64,000 nt of DNA, from positions 1 through 64,000 of the forward strand of contig JAHLLI010000008.1 of NCBI GenBank assembly GCA_020444245.1, written 5' to 3'. Positions 1 through 7,584 of this stretch are shown in pieces. The notes beneath the pieces are model-generated. The model had not been told where the DNA came from. It was given only the letters and a program-made list of their open reading frames with translations, and ran no database searches. Numbering within the stretch: the stretch's first letter is position 1; every line of letters starts with the position of its first letter. The DNA comes from Actinomycetales bacterium (lineage in GTDB: Bacteria; Actinomycetota; Actinomycetes; Actinomycetales; Cellulomonadaceae). The position numbers and the translations under genes are program-made.

Positions 1-612
1 GTGCCCGCCGACACCCAGGCCGCCGCCGCACCCGCCGCCGGTGCGCTGTCCGCGGTCGAGCGGAACGAGACGCGCGCCGAGGTCCCCACCCAGCGCGCCG
101 CCGACCAGGTGCCGGGGGTGCTACCGGCCGCCGGGCAGGCCGCCGGACCGAGCACCGTGACGTCCGTGCCGGCTGCGGCCCAGTCCGCGGCGCCGCACGC
201 GCCGGTCGCCGCCCCGCCGCTCGCCGAGCAGCTCGGCGTCCGGCTGGGCGCGCTGCGCACGGCGCCGCTCGGGGACCACGTGCTCACCCTGCGGGTCGAG
301 CCGGACAGCATGGGCCCGGTCCGGGTGGTCGCGCACATCGCGACGGACGGCGTGCGCATCGAGCTGCTCGGCGGCACCGACCACGCTCGCGAGGCGCTGC
401 GCGCGGCGTTGCCGGACCTGCGCCGCGACCTGGCCGCCACCGGGATGCGCGCCGACCTCGACCTGGGCGACCTGCCCGGCGGCGGCGCCGACCCGCGGGG
501 CTTCGCCGCCCCGCGTCGCGCACCGGCCCCGGTCGCCACGGCGCCGGTGCCTGCCTCGACCGCCCCCGTCCACGCCGGTCGCTCGTCCAGCGGCCTCGAC
601 CTCGAGATCTAG
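1..612 (+). CDS. fliK: Flagellar hook-length control protein FliK, C-terminal part
   Basis: This is the 3' end of fliK, whose product is a secreted molecular ruler that switches the flagellar export apparatus from hook to filament substrates. The visible 203 residues begin with an Ala/Pro-rich linker. From about residue 75 to 160 comes the conserved FliK C-terminal (Flg_hook) domain, with the typical pattern LTLRVEPDSMGPVRV. FliK proteins are normally much longer, so the GTG at base 1 is probably internal and the true start lies outside the window. The stop is followed directly by the AGGAG ribosome binding site of flgD, as in other flagellar clusters where fliK and flgD are neighbours. Confidence 0.85.
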   Translation: MPADTQAAAAPAAGALSAVERNETRAEVPTQRAADQVPGVLPAAGQAAGPSTVTSVPAAAQSAAPHAPVAAPPLAEQLGVRLGALRTAPLGDHVLTLRVEPDSMGPVRVVAHIATDGVRIELLGGTDHAREALRAALPDLRRDLAATGMRADLDLGDLPGGGADPRGFAAPRRAPAPVATAPVPASTAPVHAGRSSSGLDLEI

Positions 613-621
613 GAGACGTCC

Positions 622-1119
622 ATGATCGAGGGCACCACCGCCACCCAGACCACGGGTACGTCCCTGTACGCCGGGTCGACCGCGGCCGCGGCACCCAAGC
701 AGCAGATGGACCAGGAGACCTTCCTCACCCTCCTGGTCGCCCAGCTGCGCAACCAGGACCCGTCGTCGCCGATGGACACCAACGAGATGATGGCGCAGTC
801 CACCCAGCTGGCCTCGATGGAGCAGCTCACCGCGATGGCCGACACCACGCGGGAGAGCTTCGCGCTCCAGATGAGGATCGCGGCGGCCGGGCTCGTCGGC
901 CAGCAGGTCAGCTACGTCGACGCCGACGGCGTGCGACAGACGGGCGTCGCCTCGGGTGTCTCCTTCGCCGACAGCACCCCGTTGGTCAACGTCGACGGGG
1001 TCACGGTGCCGCTCGACTCCGTGGCGGCCATCGGCACGGTCCCCGCCTCGACCACCGACGGCGACGGCTCTTCCTCGGACGCCTCGTCCGACTCCCAGAC
1101 CTCCACCCCGGCCGCCTGA
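622..1119 (+). CDS. flgD: Flagellar hook assembly (scaffolding/cap) protein FlgD
   Basis: FlgD caps the growing hook and lets FlgE subunits polymerise. The 165-residue product has the family's N-terminal signature: a short disordered lead, then MDQETFLTLLVAQLRNQDP at about residues 30-50, followed by PMDTNEMMAQSTQLASMEQL. The C-terminal Ser/Thr/Asp-rich tail looks unstructured, and the protein is shorter than enterobacterial FlgD, which carries extra FnIII/tudor-like domains. The start is ATG with AGGAG 7 nt upstream. It lies between fliK and flgE, the expected order for the hook module. Confidence 0.93.
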   Translation: MIEGTTATQTTGTSLYAGSTAAAAPKQQMDQETFLTLLVAQLRNQDPSSPMDTNEMMAQSTQLASMEQLTAMADTTRESFALQMRIAAAGLVGQQVSYVDADGVRQTGVASGVSFADSTPLVNVDGVTVPLDSVAAIGTVPASTTDGDGSSSDASSDSQTSTPAA

Positions 1120-1146
1120 CGCCGGCCACCACCGAAGGGAACTGTC

Positions 1147-2340
1147 ATGCTCCGCTCGCTCTTCTCCGGCATCAGCGGCCTCCGGGCCCACCAGACCATG
1201 CTCGACGTGACCGGCAACAACATCGCGAACGTCAACACCACCGGGTACAAGTCGTCGCAGGCGCAGTTCTCCGACACGTTGTCCCAGCTGGTCAGCGCCG
1301 CGGGCGCACCGCAGAACGGCATCGGCGGCACCAACCCGGCACAGATCGGCCTGGGCGTGCGCACCGCCGGCATCTCGACCAACTTCCAGCAGGGCGCCGC
1401 GCAGCTGACCAACCGCTCGACGGACATCATGATCTCCGGCGACGGCTTCTTCGCGGTCCGCAGCGGCACCGAGACGCTCTACACCCGTGCGGGCTCGTTC
1501 AGCTTCGACGCGACCGGTCAGCTGGTCACCCCAGAGGGCGCCCTGGTGCAGGGCTGGGCCGCCGACGCGACCGGGGCGGTGGACACCAACGGTCCGCTGT
1601 CCGACCTGCGCCTGCCGATCGCCACGCTGATGGGCGCGGCGGCGAGCACGTCGGCCACCTTCGAGGGCAACCTGCCCGACGACGCGGCCGTCGGCACCGT
1701 GCTCAACCGCTCGATGGACACCTACGACGCGGCCGGCAACACCGTCCAGCTCAACATCGCCTTCACCCGCACCGCGGCGGGCTGGGACCTGTCCGGCGTC
1801 GCAGGCGCCGCGAACGGCACCGGCACGCTGACGTTCAACGCCGACGGGACGCTGGACACCACCGGCACCCCGGGGAACGACGGCACGCTCACCGTCGGCG
1901 GCATGACGGTGGACCTCACGGCACTGACCGGGTACGCCGGCATCACGTCGGTCGAGTCCGTGACCCAGGACGGCCGCGCCGCCGGGACGCTCCAGTCGTT
2001 CACCATCGGCGCCGACGGCACGCTGCTCGGCTCGTTCTCCAACGGCCTCAAGCAGGCGATCGGGCGGATCGCGCTGGCGTCGTTCTCCAACCCCGGCGGC
2101 CTGGAGAAGGCCGGCAGCTCGACCTACCGGACCACCGTGAACTCCGGCGCGGCCCAGGTCGGCGCCGCGGGCTCCAACGGTCGCGGCACCCTGACCGGCG
2201 GCGCGCTGGAGATGTCGAACGTCGACCTGTCCGCCGAGTTCACCAGCCTGATCATCGCCCAGCGTGGCTTCCAGGCGAACTCCCGCGTCATCACGACCTC
2301 CGACGAGGTCCTCCAGGAGCTCGTCAACCTCAAGCGCTGA
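1147..2340 (+). CDS. flgE: Flagellar hook protein FlgE
   Basis: FlgE is the main subunit of the flagellar hook. The 397-residue protein starts with the rod/hook N-terminal helix typical of the family (MLRSLFSGISGLRAHQ, then DVTGNNIANVNTTGYK). It ends with the matching C-terminal helix (GGALEMSNVDLSAEFTSLI, then IAQRGFQANSRVITTSDE). Both ends form the D0 coiled coil. The middle (about 90-330) carries the FlgE D1/D2 beta domains. The ATG has GAAGGGA just upstream. A strong hairpin terminator follows the stop, so this is probably the end of the hook transcription unit. Confidence 0.95.
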   Translation: MLRSLFSGISGLRAHQTMLDVTGNNIANVNTTGYKSSQAQFSDTLSQLVSAAGAPQNGIGGTNPAQIGLGVRTAGISTNFQQGAAQLTNRSTDIMISGDGFFAVRSGTETLYTRAGSFSFDATGQLVTPEGALVQGWAADATGAVDTNGPLSDLRLPIATLMGAAASTSATFEGNLPDDAAVGTVLNRSMDTYDAAGNTVQLNIAFTRTAAGWDLSGVAGAANGTGTLTFNADGTLDTTGTPGNDGTLTVGGMTVDLTALTGYAGITSVESVTQDGRAAGTLQSFTIGADGTLLGSFSNGLKQAIGRIALASFSNPGGLEKAGSSTYRTTVNSGAAQVGAAGSNGRGTLTGGALEMSNVDLSAEFTSLIIAQRGFQANSRVITTSDEVLQELVNLKR

Positions 2341-2351
2341 CCCCACGACGC

Positions 2352-2384
2352 CGGCCCGGCACCCGCACCCCGGGTGCCGGGCCG
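2352..2384 (+). terminator. Hairpin terminator after flgE
   Basis: A perfect 13-bp inverted repeat with arms 2352-2364 and 2372-2384 and a 7-nt loop begins 11 bases after the flgE stop. It has no U-tract, which is usual for high-GC actinobacterial terminators. It separates the hook genes from the flbD-motAB unit. Confidence 0.8.
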
Positions 2385-2447
2385 TGCCACGCCCGGGGTC
2401 GTGCGGACCCAGGCGGCCCGCAGGCCACCGGTCCACCGACGCCCGGC

Positions 2448-2496
2448 AGATCGTGGAACTTCCGACTCGAGCTGTGCGCCGGAAGTTCCACGATCT
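2448..2496. repeat. Long perfect inverted repeat (palindromic element 1)
   Basis: Two 17-base arms (2448-2464 and 2480-2496) are exact reverse complements around a 15-base spacer. The arm begins AGATCGTGGAACTTCC. It lies 50 bases beyond the flgE terminator, so it is not needed for termination. It shares AGATCG with the element in hrpA (53364-53434) and TCGTGGAACT with the element before sbcD (61003-61071). Confidence 0.9.
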
Positions 2497-2621
2497 CCTC
2501 GCGGGCGCCGGGACCGGGCGGCGGGAGGGCCGGCGGGGCGGGGGCTGGGCGGCCCGGGGTGCCGGGCGCACCGCGGCGCTGGGCGGCGCGGCGGTCGGGA
2601 TGGGACGGGGCCGGGCAAACC

Positions 2622-2649
2622 CTCAGACGTCGCCGGGCCCGGCCGATCA
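2622..2649 (+). promoter_or_regulatory. FliA/WhiG-type promoter candidate for flbD-motAB
   Basis: CTCA at 2622-2625 and GCCGATCA at 2642-2649 are separated by exactly 16 bases, close to the -35/-10 arrangement of FliA-family sigma factors (-10 consensus GCCGATAA). A start site near 2656 would leave a leader of about 45 nt before the flbD ATG, the same as at cheA. Confidence 0.6.
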
Positions 2650-2700
2650 GCACCCTGAAGGGCTCATGGACGGGCCCGGATGCACACCAGGGATGGACTC

Positions 2701-2985
2701 ATGATCGTCGTCACGCGCCTCAACGGACCGCGCTTCGCGGTCAACCCCGACCTGCTGCAACGTGTCGAGAGCACGCCGGACACGATCCTGACCCTCATCG
2801 ACGGGACGAAGTACATCGTCGCCGAGTCGATGGAGGAGGTCACCGGTCTCGTCGTCGACTACCGCGCACGCGTCGTCGCCGCGACGATGGCCCTCGCCCG
2901 CGAGCCCGACGCCGAGCAGGTCGCCGCGGTCACCGAGCTGCGGCCCGTCGCCCGCCCGCTGAGCTCCGTGCCGGACGGTGACTGA
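2701..2985 (+). CDS. flbD: Flagellar FlbD/SwrD family protein
   Basis: This 94-residue protein belongs to the short FlbD (SwrD) family found next to motAB in Gram-positive flagellar clusters. SwrD in Bacillus raises stator function and swarming power. Recognition rests on the start MIVVTRLNGPRFAVNPDLL and the following ESTPDTILTLIDGTKYIV, which are the family core; the C-terminal 35 residues are a variable tail. I chose the ATG at 2701 rather than one 21 bases upstream because family members begin with MI-VTRLNG and AGGGATGG precedes this codon. The stop overlaps the motA start by one base, indicating translational coupling. Confidence 0.9.
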   Translation: MIVVTRLNGPRFAVNPDLLQRVESTPDTILTLIDGTKYIVAESMEEVTGLVVDYRARVVAATMALAREPDAEQVAAVTELRPVARPLSSVPDGD

Positions 2986-3749
2986 TGGACCCGGCAACGT
3001 TCGCAGGCATCGCCTTCGCCTTCGGGATGGTCATCCTCTCGATCTTCCTCGAGGGGTCGACCCCGATGTCCGTCGTGCTCTTCCCACCGATGATCCTGGT
3101 GATCGGCGGGACGATCGGCGCCGGTCTGGCCAGCGGCACGCTCAAGGACGTCCTCCGCACGCTCAAGAACCTCAACAGCTGGCTGATGTACAAGTTCCCC
3201 GACGGCGACGAGACTGTCGACGCGATCGTCAAGCTCGCCGACAAGGCCCGCCGTGAGGGCCTGCTCGCCCTCGAGGACGCGACCAAGGACGTCGATGACG
3301 ACTTCCTGCGCGAGGGCCTGCAGTCCGCGATCGACGGCACCGACCCGGACGACCTGCGCGACATGCTCGAGGCCAAGATCCAGTCCAAGAAGTCCGCGGA
3401 CAAGGTCAGCGCCAAGTTCTTCTCGAACATGGGCGGCTACGCACCGACGGTCGGCATCATCGGCACCGTCGTGTCGCTGGTGCACGTGCTGGAGAACCTG
3501 TCCAACCCGGAGGAGCTCGGCGCCATGATCGGCTCCGCGTTCGTCGCGACCCTGTGGGGCCTGCTCACCGCGAACCTCATCTGGCTGCCGATCTCCGCCC
3601 GCATCACGCGGGTCTCGGAGCTCGAGGTCGCGCACATGGAGATGGTCGTCGAGGGCCTGCTCGCGATCCAGGCCGGCGCCAACCCGCGGCTGGTCGGCCA
3701 GCGGCTGCGCAGCCTCATGCCGCCCGGGACGGTCAAGGAGGCCGCATGA
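2985..3749 (+). CDS. motA: Flagellar motor stator protein MotA
   Basis: MotA forms the ion channel of the stator with MotB in the cytoplasmic membrane. The 254-residue product has the usual four transmembrane segments: two near the N-terminus (about 5-50) and two at about 145-205. A cytoplasmic loop between them carries the charged residues that push on FliG. The segment GGYAPTVGIIGTVVSLVHVL contains the conserved channel helix. Start and stop overlap flbD and motB respectively, so flbD-motA-motB is one translationally coupled unit. I cannot tell H+ from Na+ specificity with certainty. Confidence 0.94.
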   Translation: MDPATFAGIAFAFGMVILSIFLEGSTPMSVVLFPPMILVIGGTIGAGLASGTLKDVLRTLKNLNSWLMYKFPDGDETVDAIVKLADKARREGLLALEDATKDVDDDFLREGLQSAIDGTDPDDLRDMLEAKIQSKKSADKVSAKFFSNMGGYAPTVGIIGTVVSLVHVLENLSNPEELGAMIGSAFVATLWGLLTANLIWLPISARITRVSELEVAHMEMVVEGLLAIQAGANPRLVGQRLRSLMPPGTVKEAA

Positions 3750-4627
3750 GCTCCGGCCACGGTCACGGCAGCCACGGGCGCAGCCGCAAGAAGCACGAGG
3801 ACCACGAGGAGCACGAGAACCACGAACGGTGGGCCGTGTCCTACGCGGACATGATGACCGTGCTCGTCGGCCTGTTCATCGTGCTGTTCGCGATGAGCCA
3901 GATCGACACCATCAAGTTCGAGCAGCTGCGCAGGTCGCTGGCGATCGGGTTCGGCCAGCAGGCCCCGTCGATGATGGCCGGCGGAGCCGGCGTGCTCAGC
4001 GGGCTGGACACCTACGAGATCTCGCCGGACTTCACCGCGAGCGTGGTCGACGCCCAGATCCAGGACCCGCCGACGCCGGACACCGACCTGAGCCAGGAGC
4101 AGAAGAACTACGACCTGGCGGTGACCGAGTACGAGCGGCTGGCCGACATCGTCGACAAGATCTCCGGCGCGCTGGACCAGGAGAACCTCTCCGACCGTGT
4201 CACGTTCCGGGTCAGCGACCGCGGCCTGATCATCGGCATGGTCGCCGACGACGTGTTCTTCTCACCCGACTCGGCGACGCTGACGCCCACGGCCGGCGTC
4301 GTGATCGACACGACCGGCTCGGTGCTCGCGACCCTCAAGGACCAGATCTCGGTCGAGGGGAACGCCAACACCCTGCCCAGCCAGCGGTACGAGACGAACT
4401 GGGAGCTCGCCGCCGACCGTGCCACGAAGGTCGCTCGCCGGCTCGTGGAACGCGGCTACGTGCCGGGCAACCGGATCGCGGCCGTGTCCTTCGGTGACCA
4501 GCGTCCGCTCGCCGACGACGGCGGCGACCCGTACTCCGCCAACCGTCGTGTCGACCTGGTCGTGCTGACCCCGGTCTCCGACGAGATCCGCAAGTACCTG
4601 CCCGACATCGCAGCTGAGAGAGGGTGA
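3746..4627 (+). CDS. motB: Flagellar motor stator protein MotB
   Basis: MotB anchors the stator to peptidoglycan. The single membrane helix (about residues 30-50) contains the channel aspartate in SYADMMTVLVGLF (D35), the proton-binding residue by analogy with other MotB proteins. The OmpA-like peptidoglycan-binding domain spans about 160-280, with NTLPSQRYETNWELAADRA and SANRRVDLVV. The cytoplasmic N-terminus is unusual: it alternates His and acidic residues (HEDHEEHENHE), which could bind metal or sense pH, though this is only suggestive. The ATG overlaps the motA stop (ATGA). Length is 293 residues, normal for the family. Confidence 0.94.
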   Translation: MSSGHGHGSHGRSRKKHEDHEEHENHERWAVSYADMMTVLVGLFIVLFAMSQIDTIKFEQLRRSLAIGFGQQAPSMMAGGAGVLSGLDTYEISPDFTASVVDAQIQDPPTPDTDLSQEQKNYDLAVTEYERLADIVDKISGALDQENLSDRVTFRVSDRGLIIGMVADDVFFSPDSATLTPTAGVVIDTTGSVLATLKDQISVEGNANTLPSQRYETNWELAADRATKVARRLVERGYVPGNRIAAVSFGDQRPLADDGGDPYSANRRVDLVVLTPVSDEIRKYLPDIAAERG

Positions 4628-4632
4628 CTCCG

Positions 4633-5160
4633 ATGCCGACCGAGACACGGGTCGTCTCCGAGAAGAAGAAGATCGGCGCCAAGGGTGGGTCCTCCGGCGA
4701 CGCCTCCGTCCAGGAGATCCCGGCGAAGAAGGGCTCGAAGAAGAAGCTCCTCGTCATCCTGCTCGTCGTGGTGCTGGTCGCGGCCGGCGCGGGGTACTGG
4801 TTCGTGCTCAAGCCCAAGGCCGCCGCGGCCGACGGCGCCGCCACCTCCCAGTCCGCCCCTGCCGAGCCCGAGCAGGAGCCCGGCACCGTGATGGCGATCG
4901 ACTCGATCAGCATCAACCTGGCCGGGGGGCACTACCTGCGCCTCGGCATGGCCCTGCAGCTCACCGCCGACGTCAAGGAGGACCCCGACACCGCGCGGGC
5001 CCTGGACCTGGCGATCGCGCTGTTCTCCCAGCAGCCGCTCGAGGAGGTCAGCGACGAGGCCAAGCGCGAGGCGCTCAAGGCCGAGCTGCTCAGCGAGCTC
5101 GAGGAGGCCTACGAGGGGGAGGTGATGGGGCTCTACTTCACCGACTTCGTCACCCAGTGA
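4633..5160 (+). CDS. fliL: Flagellar basal body-associated protein FliL
   Basis: FliL surrounds the stator near the basal body and supports torque under load. The 175-residue protein has a Lys-rich cytoplasmic lead, one membrane helix (about 36-56, LLVILLVVVLVAAGAGYW), an Ala/Pro linker and a periplasmic FliL domain ending in the family-typical GLYFTDFVTQ. I prefer ATG 4633 to the GTG at 4624 because GAGAGAGG lies 9 nt before the ATG but directly abuts the GTG. It follows motB almost without a gap. Confidence 0.88.
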   Translation: MPTETRVVSEKKKIGAKGGSSGDASVQEIPAKKGSKKKLLVILLVVVLVAAGAGYWFVLKPKAAAADGAATSQSAPAEPEQEPGTVMAIDSISINLAGGHYLRLGMALQLTADVKEDPDTARALDLAIALFSQQPLEEVSDEAKREALKAELLSELEEAYEGEVMGLYFTDFVTQ

Positions 5161-5288
5161 CGTCCGGGCCGGCGTGACCGGCCCACCCAGTCCCGGGCAG
5201 GAGGCCCGGGCCCGCTACCGGGCACGACGCCCGGGCCCGACCACCGGTCCCCGCGGACCGGGCCCGCACCGGCGGGGCACCCGAGAGG
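5161..5288 (+). other. Hairpin-rich spacer between fliL and fliM
   Basis: This 128-base spacer is packed with short GGGCCC/CCCGGG-type inverted repeats. They include a clean 7-bp stem (GGGCCGG, loop CGTGA, CCGGCCC) starting 4 bases after the fliL stop. It may act as a partial terminator or RNA processing site between stator and switch genes. No ORF is evident. Confidence 0.45.
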
Positions 5289-5291
5289 GTG

Positions 5292-6290
5292 ATGTGGCGC
5301 TCTGCGCCGAACCGGTGTCCGACGACGCCTCATGCCCCGGCGCACCCGGCCGATGGGCAGCGCGTGACACCCGCCCCCGCCACGTCGCGCCGCCAGCGGT
5401 CGGCCGAGCCGGAGCCCTACGACTTCCGGCGGCCGATGACGCTCGCGCGCGAGCACTCGCGCGTCCTGGAGGTCGCGCTGGAGACCTTCGCGCGGCAGTG
5501 GGGGACGCTGCTGACCTCCCGCACCCGCGAGGTGGCCCAGATCGCGCTCGACCGCCTGGAGCTGCGCACCTACGACGAGTACGTCCGGCCGCTGCCGAGC
5601 ACCAGCCTGATGATCCTGTGCTCGGTCGAGCCGGCGCGCACCACCGCGGTGCTCCAGATGCCGGTCGACGCCGGGATGGTCTGGGTCGACTACCTGCTCG
5701 GCGGGCCGGGCGCACCGCTCGGCGCGGAGGGCCGTGAGCTCACCGACATCGAGTGGCAGCTGCTGCGGGACCTGGTGCAGCACGGCCTGCACGAGCTGGC
5801 CTACGCGTTCGCCGCCGTCACCCCGCTGGAGCTGACCGCCAAGTCGGTGCAGTACGCCCCGCAGTTCGTCCAGGCCGCCGCGGCCCAGGAGACCGTGCTG
5901 GTCGCGAGCTTCACCATCGAGCTGGGCAACCGCTCGGACTCCGCGACCCTGATGCTGCCGGCCGACGCCGTGCTGGCGGCGCTGCGGGACAGCGAGGGTG
6001 TCGATGCGCGCACCGCCGACGAGCTGCGTGACCACGCCGTCGCGGCGCGTGCGCTGTCCGCGCGGGTGCGCGAGGTGCCGGTCGGCGTCTCGGTCCGGTT
6101 CCGACCGCTGACGGTCACCCCCGGCGAGATCGGCGAGCTCGAGGTCGGGGACGTCGTCGGTCTGCGTCACCGGTCCGACGCACCCCTGGACGTGGTCGTG
6201 GACGACGTCGTGATGGCGCACGCCGCGATCGGCAGCAACGGGAAGCGGCTGGCCTGCCTGGTCGTCGCCGCAGACCTCGAGGAGCACTGA
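5292..6290 (+). CDS. fliM: Flagellar motor switch protein FliM
   Basis: FliM forms the C-ring middle domain and normally receives CheY-P. The 333-residue frame contains the CheC-like middle domain (about 50-235) and a C-terminal SpoA domain (about 255-330). Recognisable segments are YDFRRPMTLAREHSRVLE near the start and QMPVDAGMVWVDYLLGG in the middle domain. The usual N-terminal CheY-P peptide (a LSQxEIDALL-like motif) is not seen. Instead there are about 35 Arg/Pro-rich residues, so either the start is further downstream or CheY binding differs. ATG 5292 has GAGAGG 3 nt upstream, and GTG 5289 or a GTG about 31 codons later are alternatives. Confidence 0.88.
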   Translation: MWRSAPNRCPTTPHAPAHPADGQRVTPAPATSRRQRSAEPEPYDFRRPMTLAREHSRVLEVALETFARQWGTLLTSRTREVAQIALDRLELRTYDEYVRPLPSTSLMILCSVEPARTTAVLQMPVDAGMVWVDYLLGGPGAPLGAEGRELTDIEWQLLRDLVQHGLHELAYAFAAVTPLELTAKSVQYAPQFVQAAAAQETVLVASFTIELGNRSDSATLMLPADAVLAALRDSEGVDARTADELRDHAVAARALSARVREVPVGVSVRFRPLTVTPGEIGELEVGDVVGLRHRSDAPLDVVVDDVVMAHAAIGSNGKRLACLVVAADLEEH

Positions 6291-6298
6291 GGAGCACC

Positions 6299-7027
6299 AT
6301 GTCCGCTACCACCGACGTCGAGATCGCCCAGGCAGCGGCGGCCGCGTTCGCCACCGCGCTGCCCTCCCCGGTGCCGCTCGAGGTGGTCGACGCGGCGACG
6401 GCCGGCATGCCCGAGCCCGACGCCGCCTCGGTCCGGGTCGGCTTCGTCGGCGCGACGAGCGCCGACCTGGTCGCGGTGGCCGGCGAGGCCGTCGCCGAGG
6501 CGATCGCCGGCGCGGCGGGGCTGTCCCTGGCCGACGCCGTGCGCCCGGCCCTCGAGGCCGCCGGCGCCACGCTGGGCACCGGCGTGCTGGACGAGACCGT
6601 CGAGGCCCCGGTGGCCGACGCCCTGGCCGCGCAGGACGTGCGCACGTACGCGCTGGTCGACAGCCTGGGCACCGCCGTGGCGTGGTTCGGGCTGCGGGTC
6701 CGCGCCTCGGTGCCCGAGGTGCCCGCCCAGCGCGCGACGTCCCCGGCCGAGGCCGGCGCCGCGCCGCGCCGCTCGGAGTCCTACGGGATGCGCCTGCTGC
6801 ACGACGTCGAGATGACCCTGACCGCCGAGATCGGCCGCACCCGGCTCCCGGTGCGCCAGGTGCTCGACCTGGTGCCCGGCACCATCCTCGAGCTCGACCG
6901 CGCGGCCGGTGCCCCGGCCGACGTCATGGTCAACGGGCGTCTGGTCGCCCGTGGCGAGGTCGTCGTGGTCGACGAGGACTACGGCATCCGGATCACCGAG
7001 ATCGTCTCCGAGAGCGCCACTGCCTGA
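6299..7027 (+). CDS. fliN: Flagellar motor switch protein FliN (FliY-like, long form)
   Basis: FliN is the lower C-ring component. The last 80 residues (about 160-242) form a clear SpoA domain: LLHDVEMTLTAEIGRTRLPV, VLDLVPGTILELDR, ADVMVNGRLVARGEVVVVDE and YGIRITEIV. Unlike enterobacterial FliN (about 137 residues), this 242-residue protein has a further 150-residue N-terminal part rich in Ala/Val with a CheC-like feel. This is the architecture of Bacillus FliY, though I cannot confirm CheC active-site motifs. A GGAG site precedes the ATG, and the stop overlaps the fliO start. Confidence 0.88.
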   Translation: MSATTDVEIAQAAAAAFATALPSPVPLEVVDAATAGMPEPDAASVRVGFVGATSADLVAVAGEAVAEAIAGAAGLSLADAVRPALEAAGATLGTGVLDETVEAPVADALAAQDVRTYALVDSLGTAVAWFGLRVRASVPEVPAQRATSPAEAGAAPRRSESYGMRLLHDVEMTLTAEIGRTRLPVRQVLDLVPGTILELDRAAGAPADVMVNGRLVARGEVVVVDEDYGIRITEIVSESATA

Positions 7028-7584
7028 TGGACACCTCGGCACTCGTCCTCGGCCTGCGCGTGGTCCTCGCGCTGGCGGTCGTGCTGGGCCTGCTGTGGTG
7101 GCTGGCCCGGCGGACCGGCGGCGGCCGGGCCCGCGCGAAGGTCACCACCGTGTCCGTCGTCGGCCGGCAGAGCCTGGGCCGGCACAGCGGCGTCGCGGTG
7201 GTCGAGGTCGAGGGCCGGCGCCTGCTGCTGGGTGTCACCGAACAGGGCGTCTCCCTGCTCACGGAGCTCGCCACCGCGCCGGCCGAGCCGGACGCCGTGC
7301 GCGTCGAGATCGACCCCGCCGACCTGGCGCGCATGGTCGGCGACCTCGACGGTCTCGACGACCTCGACACGACCGACATGACCGACACCACCGACGCCGT
7401 TCCTGGCGCCACCCCCGTCCCGGCGGACACCGTCCGCCGGACCGGCCCCGCCCACCCGTCGACCCCCGCGGCACGGACGCCCGCGGTCCCCACGCCCCGC
7501 AGCCCCCTCGAGGGATCGATCCTGGCGCCCAGCACGTGGCGTCAGGCGGTGGTTGCGGTGCAGGAACGGACCATCAGGCGTTGA
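7027..7584 (+). CDS. fliO: Flagellar export protein FliO
   Basis: FliO is a small membrane protein that helps assemble the FliP ring of the export gate. The 185-residue product has one N-terminal membrane helix (about 6-26, LGLRVVLALAVVLGLLWWLA). A cytoplasmic domain follows, containing the characteristic VVGRQSLGRHSGVAVVEVEG and LLLGVTEQGVSLL. The remainder is an acidic then Pro/Thr-rich tail. It overlaps fliN at its start and fliP at its end by 4 bases each, placing it in the fliN-fliO-fliP-fliQ-fliR chain. Confidence 0.87.
   Translation: MDTSALVLGLRVVLALAVVLGLLWWLARRTGGGRARAKVTTVSVVGRQSLGRHSGVAVVEVEGRRLLLGVTEQGVSLLTELATAPAEPDAVRVEIDPADLARMVGDLDGLDDLDTTDMTDTTDAVPGATPVPADTVRRTGPAHPSTPAARTPAVPTPRSPLEGSILAPSTWRQAVVAVQERTIRR

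Larger units (their letters stand above)
2341..2700. other. Intergenic region flgE-flbD
   Basis: This 360-base gene-free stretch holds the flgE terminator (2352-2384), a long perfect inverted repeat (2448-2496), a G/C-rich segment with no ORF I would support (2500-2615), and a FliA-type promoter candidate (2622-2649) that would drive flbD. Confidence 0.7.

Noticed and set aside
121-2571. Long antisense frames, such as the 816-codon - strand frame over fliK-flgE and similar ones across hrpA, cheA and flhA
   Set aside because: In DNA this GC-rich, non-coding frames stay open because stop codons are rare. Their products are Arg/Gly/Pro/Ala low-complexity with no domains, and they overlap well-identified genes.
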